Assembly (NCBI GenBank): GCA_938073845.1
Contig: CALJEO010000124.1
Coordinates: 1 to 7,259, forward strand
From: an uncultured archaeon
GTDB lineage: Archaea; Korarchaeota; Korarchaeia; Korarchaeales; Korarchaeaceae
DNA: 7,259 nt
Reading direction: 5' to 3'
Both the position numbers and the translations under genes were made by a program. Numbering within the stretch: position 1 is the stretch's first letter; every line of letters starts with the position of its first letter. Shown here piece by piece: positions 6,106 to 7,259 of this stretch. The notes beneath the pieces are model-generated. The model did not search any database. It saw nothing but the letters and a program-made list of their open reading frames with translations, and was not told the DNA's origin.

Positions 6106-6123
6106 ACCCCTACACAGTTAATG

Positions 6124-6134
6124 TTAATATATTA
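6124..6134 (+). promoter_or_regulatory. TATA box for tRNA-Tyr
   Basis: TTAATATATTA is centred about 29 bp before the first tRNA base, in the otherwise GC-rich gap after the macro-domain gene. This spacing fits an archaeal promoter with a leader of a few nucleotides. Confidence 0.6.
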
Positions 6135-6157
6135 CCTCATGGGACGAGCACCGGGAG

Positions 6158-6273
6158 CGGGGCGTAGCTCAGCCTGGTAGAGCGGCCGGCTGTAGTGGGC
6201 GTCTGTTGACGCTCCGTCAGCGGCAGCTCCCACAGAGACCGGCAGGCCGGGGGTTCGAGTCCCCCCGCCCCGA
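6158..6273 (+). tRNA. tRNA-Tyr (anticodon GTA) with a 42-nt intron
   Basis: A complete cloverleaf is visible: acceptor CGGGGCG 6158-6164 with CGCCCCG 6266-6272; T8 A9; D stem GCTC/GAGC with loop AGCCTGGTA; anticodon stem GCCGG 6185-6189 with CCGGC 6239-6243; five-base variable region; T stem GGGGG/CCCCC with loop TTCGAGT; discriminator A at 6273. After removal of 6196-6237 the anticodon loop is CTGTAGA, so the anticodon is GTA (6192-6194), tyrosine. The C1-G72 pair and A73 are the archaeal and eukaryotic tRNA-Tyr identity elements, which supports the call. The mature RNA is 74 nt; CCA is not encoded. It abuts, without a gap, the stop codon of the convergent gene on the minus strand. Confidence 0.96.
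6196..6237 (+). other. Archaeal tRNA intron at position 37/38 with bulge-helix-bulge
   Basis: CTGT (6190-6193) pairs with ACAG (6232-6235), giving the central 4-bp helix. The 3-nt bulges are AGT (6194-6196) and AGA (6236-6238), and cutting after the second base of each removes 6196-6237. The flanking helices are GCCGG/CCGGC and GGG 6197-6199 / CCC 6229-6231. Inside, TGACG 6207-6211 and CGTCA 6215-6219 form a hairpin. This is the standard substrate of archaeal tRNA-splicing endonuclease; no box C/D motif is evident in the intron. Confidence 0.93.
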
Positions 6274-6621
6274 TCAGCCCACTCTTCTCAATAAGAAGCT
6301 TCCTAGGAGTGTTCTCTCTAAGTTCTTGGCTATTATCTCGATTGAGGCAACTTCCAGCTCATCCCTTTCCATGGATCTCACCGTTTGATAGGCTTCCCTC
6401 CTGAGTGAATCATGCTCCTCGCAAGCTAAGAATAAGTCCTCGTCCGCCATCAATAACCCCCTCTTTATGAGCTCCCTCAGGGGTGATCTGTACCTCTCGG
6501 AGAGAAGATCGGGAGATACCTCAGGAAATCTCTCCCTGAGATCTCTCAGGGCTTCCGCCACTTCGGCATCCGTAGGGGACTTTCCAATTCTGACCTCTTC
6601 CAGTAAACGCAGGACCCTCAC
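6274..6621 (-). CDS. Unrecognised small helical protein
   Basis: Not recognised. The 115 residues are highly charged, rich in Leu, Arg and Glu, without signal peptide or membrane helix, so probably soluble and mostly alpha-helical. A central stretch (SPLRELIKRGLL, 46-57) and the C-terminal helix (88-113) are the most regular parts. One cysteine (C67) is present, so no metal knuckle. The start GTG at 6619-6621 has no Shine-Dalgarno site but sits about 25 bp after the minus-strand box ATTTATAA (6643-6650), so a leaderless message is likely. The stop codon (6274-6276) touches the 3' end of the tRNA-Tyr gene. The strand choice rests on the promoter and on the plus-strand frame 6467-6667 being serine/leucine-rich noise. 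No functional statement is possible. Confidence 0.68.
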   Translation of the reverse strand: MRVLRLLEEVRIGKSPTDAEVAEALRDLRERFPEVSPDLLSERYRSPLRELIKRGLLMADEDLFLACEEHDSLRREAYQTVRSMERDELEVASIEIIAKNLERTLLGSFLLRRVG

Positions 6622-6642
6622 GGGGATCCGGACGCAGTCGGG

Positions 6643-6650
6643 TTATAAAT
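6643..6650 (-). promoter_or_regulatory. TATA box for the unrecognised small gene
   Basis: ATTTATAA on the minus strand, centred about 25 bp before the GTG at 6621, predicts transcription starting on the start codon itself. Confidence 0.55.
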
Positions 6651-6750
6651 CTCTCTGGGAATTATAAGATATTATATTTCCAAAATTATCAAAAATTGTT
6701 CTTATTTCTTTCAATGAAGATAACTAGCAATAGATATTTTTCACATAAGA

Positions 6751-6780
6751 TGGGACCCTTTTTTAAAATATACTGGACCC
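6751..6780 (+). promoter_or_regulatory. TATA box flanked by GGACCC direct repeats, before the dolichol-kinase-like gene
   Basis: TTTTAAAATA (6761-6770) is centred about 25 bp before ATG 6790, predicting a leaderless transcript. The hexamer GGACCC occurs on each side of the box, at 6753-6758 and 6775-6780, 22 bp apart start to start, which is about two helical turns. The TATA role is well supported by spacing; an operator role for the repeats is inference. The rest of the 6622-6789 spacer is AT-rich and holds no gene. Confidence 0.45.
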
Positions 6781-6789
6781 GTTGATGAG

Positions 6790-7259
6790 ATGAGAGTGGA
6801 ACTCGTAAGCTCGCTCCTCTTAGCTCTGATCTCAGTAGTCTCGTTATATTCATACCTTTACTTCAAACCCAGTCTTTTGGAATTCCTCTGGCTGATGATT
6901 CTGGTGATCTGGATACTCTTGGTAATCTTTGTGATAGCCAGGAGGATGGCCAAATGGCAGAACTTCTACGTAGCTAGGAAAGTGATCCACATATTAACAG
7001 GAGGTGTTGCTGCGCTCCTAGTGCCATACATCTTCGAGACACCCGCCATACCCCTGATGGGAGGGTTGGGCATGTTCGCTTTGACCTTCTTACCGAGGAT
7101 CCTCGGTAAGAGGTTCGACTGGTTCCAAGTGGAGGGGAACTGGGGGGAGGTCTGGTTCTGCCTTACGTGGACAGCTGTGATATGCGGTCTCTGGTACGTA
7201 GACCTTAAGGCTGGCGTGGCTTCGGCTCTCTTCATGGCTGTGGGGGATGGGGTCACGGG
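6790..7259 (+). CDS. Dolichol/phytol kinase-like membrane protein (SEC59 family), 3' end outside window
   Basis: Partial integral membrane protein; 156 complete codons are visible and the frame is open at the right edge. Hydrophobic segments lie at about 5-25, 29-50, 68-82, 90-105, 120-136 and 140-151. The motif RKVIHILTG (R63, K64, H67, G71) fits RKxxHxxxG, and the visible end VGDGVT (151-156) fits the second conserved GDG motif of the COG0170 dolichol-kinase / phytol-kinase / CDP-diglyceride-synthase-like group. Such enzymes transfer a phosphate or cytidyl group to polyprenol or isoprenoid lipids at the membrane; in archaea a role in dolichol-phosphate supply for N-glycosylation or in geranylgeraniol/phytol salvage is possible, but the substrate is not determined. 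The start ATG 6790 lacks a Shine-Dalgarno site and lies about 25 bp after a TATA box; an ATG at 6785 hits a stop two codons later. Confidence 0.8.
   Translation, partial: MRVELVSSLLLALISVVSLYSYLYFKPSLLEFLWLMILVIWILLVIFVIARRMAKWQNFYVARKVIHILTGGVAALLVPYIFETPAIPLMGGLGMFALTFLPRILGKRFDWFQVEGNWGEVWFCLTWTAVICGLWYVDLKAGVASALFMAVGDGVT

Noticed and set aside
6966..7256. Minus-strand frame opposite the dolichol-kinase-like gene
   Set aside because: The plus strand carries RKxxHxxxG and GDG motifs and membrane helices with a TATA box; the minus frame has no features.
1..7259. CRISPR array, insertion sequence or prophage
   Set aside because: No spaced repeats, transposase, integrase or terminal inverted repeats were seen on reading both strands.

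Overview
This window looks like a chromosomal segment of a thermophilic archaeon of the TACK group, possibly a Korarchaeum-like lineage; the lineage is inference, the domain is not. The archaeal evidence is a tRNA-Tyr split by an intron inside a textbook bulge-helix-bulge, TATA-like boxes about 25-28 bp before several start codons (leaderless genes), Shine-Dalgarno sites matching an archaeal 16S tail, frequent TTG/GTG starts, a DUF1512-type protein, a Trm112 of the long cysteine-rich crenarchaeal form, and a membrane-anchored ArsR-like regulator. Genes are tightly packed and no mobile element, CRISPR array or phage gene is seen.

Layout. Positions 1-1094 (+) hold the 3' part of an ABC-2 (NatB-like) permease whose beginning lies outside the window. 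It converges, with a 33-bp overlap, on a three-gene minus-strand operon (3097 to 1062): a DUF1512-like membrane protein, a small two-TM zinc-ribbon protein, and a Nudix hydrolase. That operon has a TATA box near 3140 and a Shine-Dalgarno site before each gene. Divergent from it, 3261-4650 (+) carries a SerB-like HAD phosphatase overlapping by 32 bp a membrane-anchored winged-helix regulator. The 207 bp at 4651-4857 contain no gene but several consecutive inverted repeats, possibly a structured RNA. Next on the minus strand (4858-5162) is a small four-cysteine protein that appears frameshifted. It is divergent from a Trm112 gene (5261-5560), which is followed by a macro-domain gene (5587-6105). 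A tRNA-Tyr(GTA) with a 42-nt intron lies at 6158-6273, abutting the end of an unrecognised minus-strand gene (6274-6621). After an AT-rich spacer comes the 5' part of a dolichol-kinase-like membrane protein (6790 to the window end), which stays open past the right edge.

How the genes may work together. Trm112 with a macro domain suggests translation/RNA modification plus ADP-ribose metabolite handling. The DUF1512/zinc-ribbon/Nudix operon joins two membrane proteins of unknown role with a nucleotide-pyrophosphatase-type enzyme. The HAD/regulator pair is translationally overlapping, so co-expression is likely. None of these functional links is proven by the sequence. The best candidates for something undescribed are the structured interval at 4710-4830, the broken four-cysteine gene, and the DUF1512 operon.
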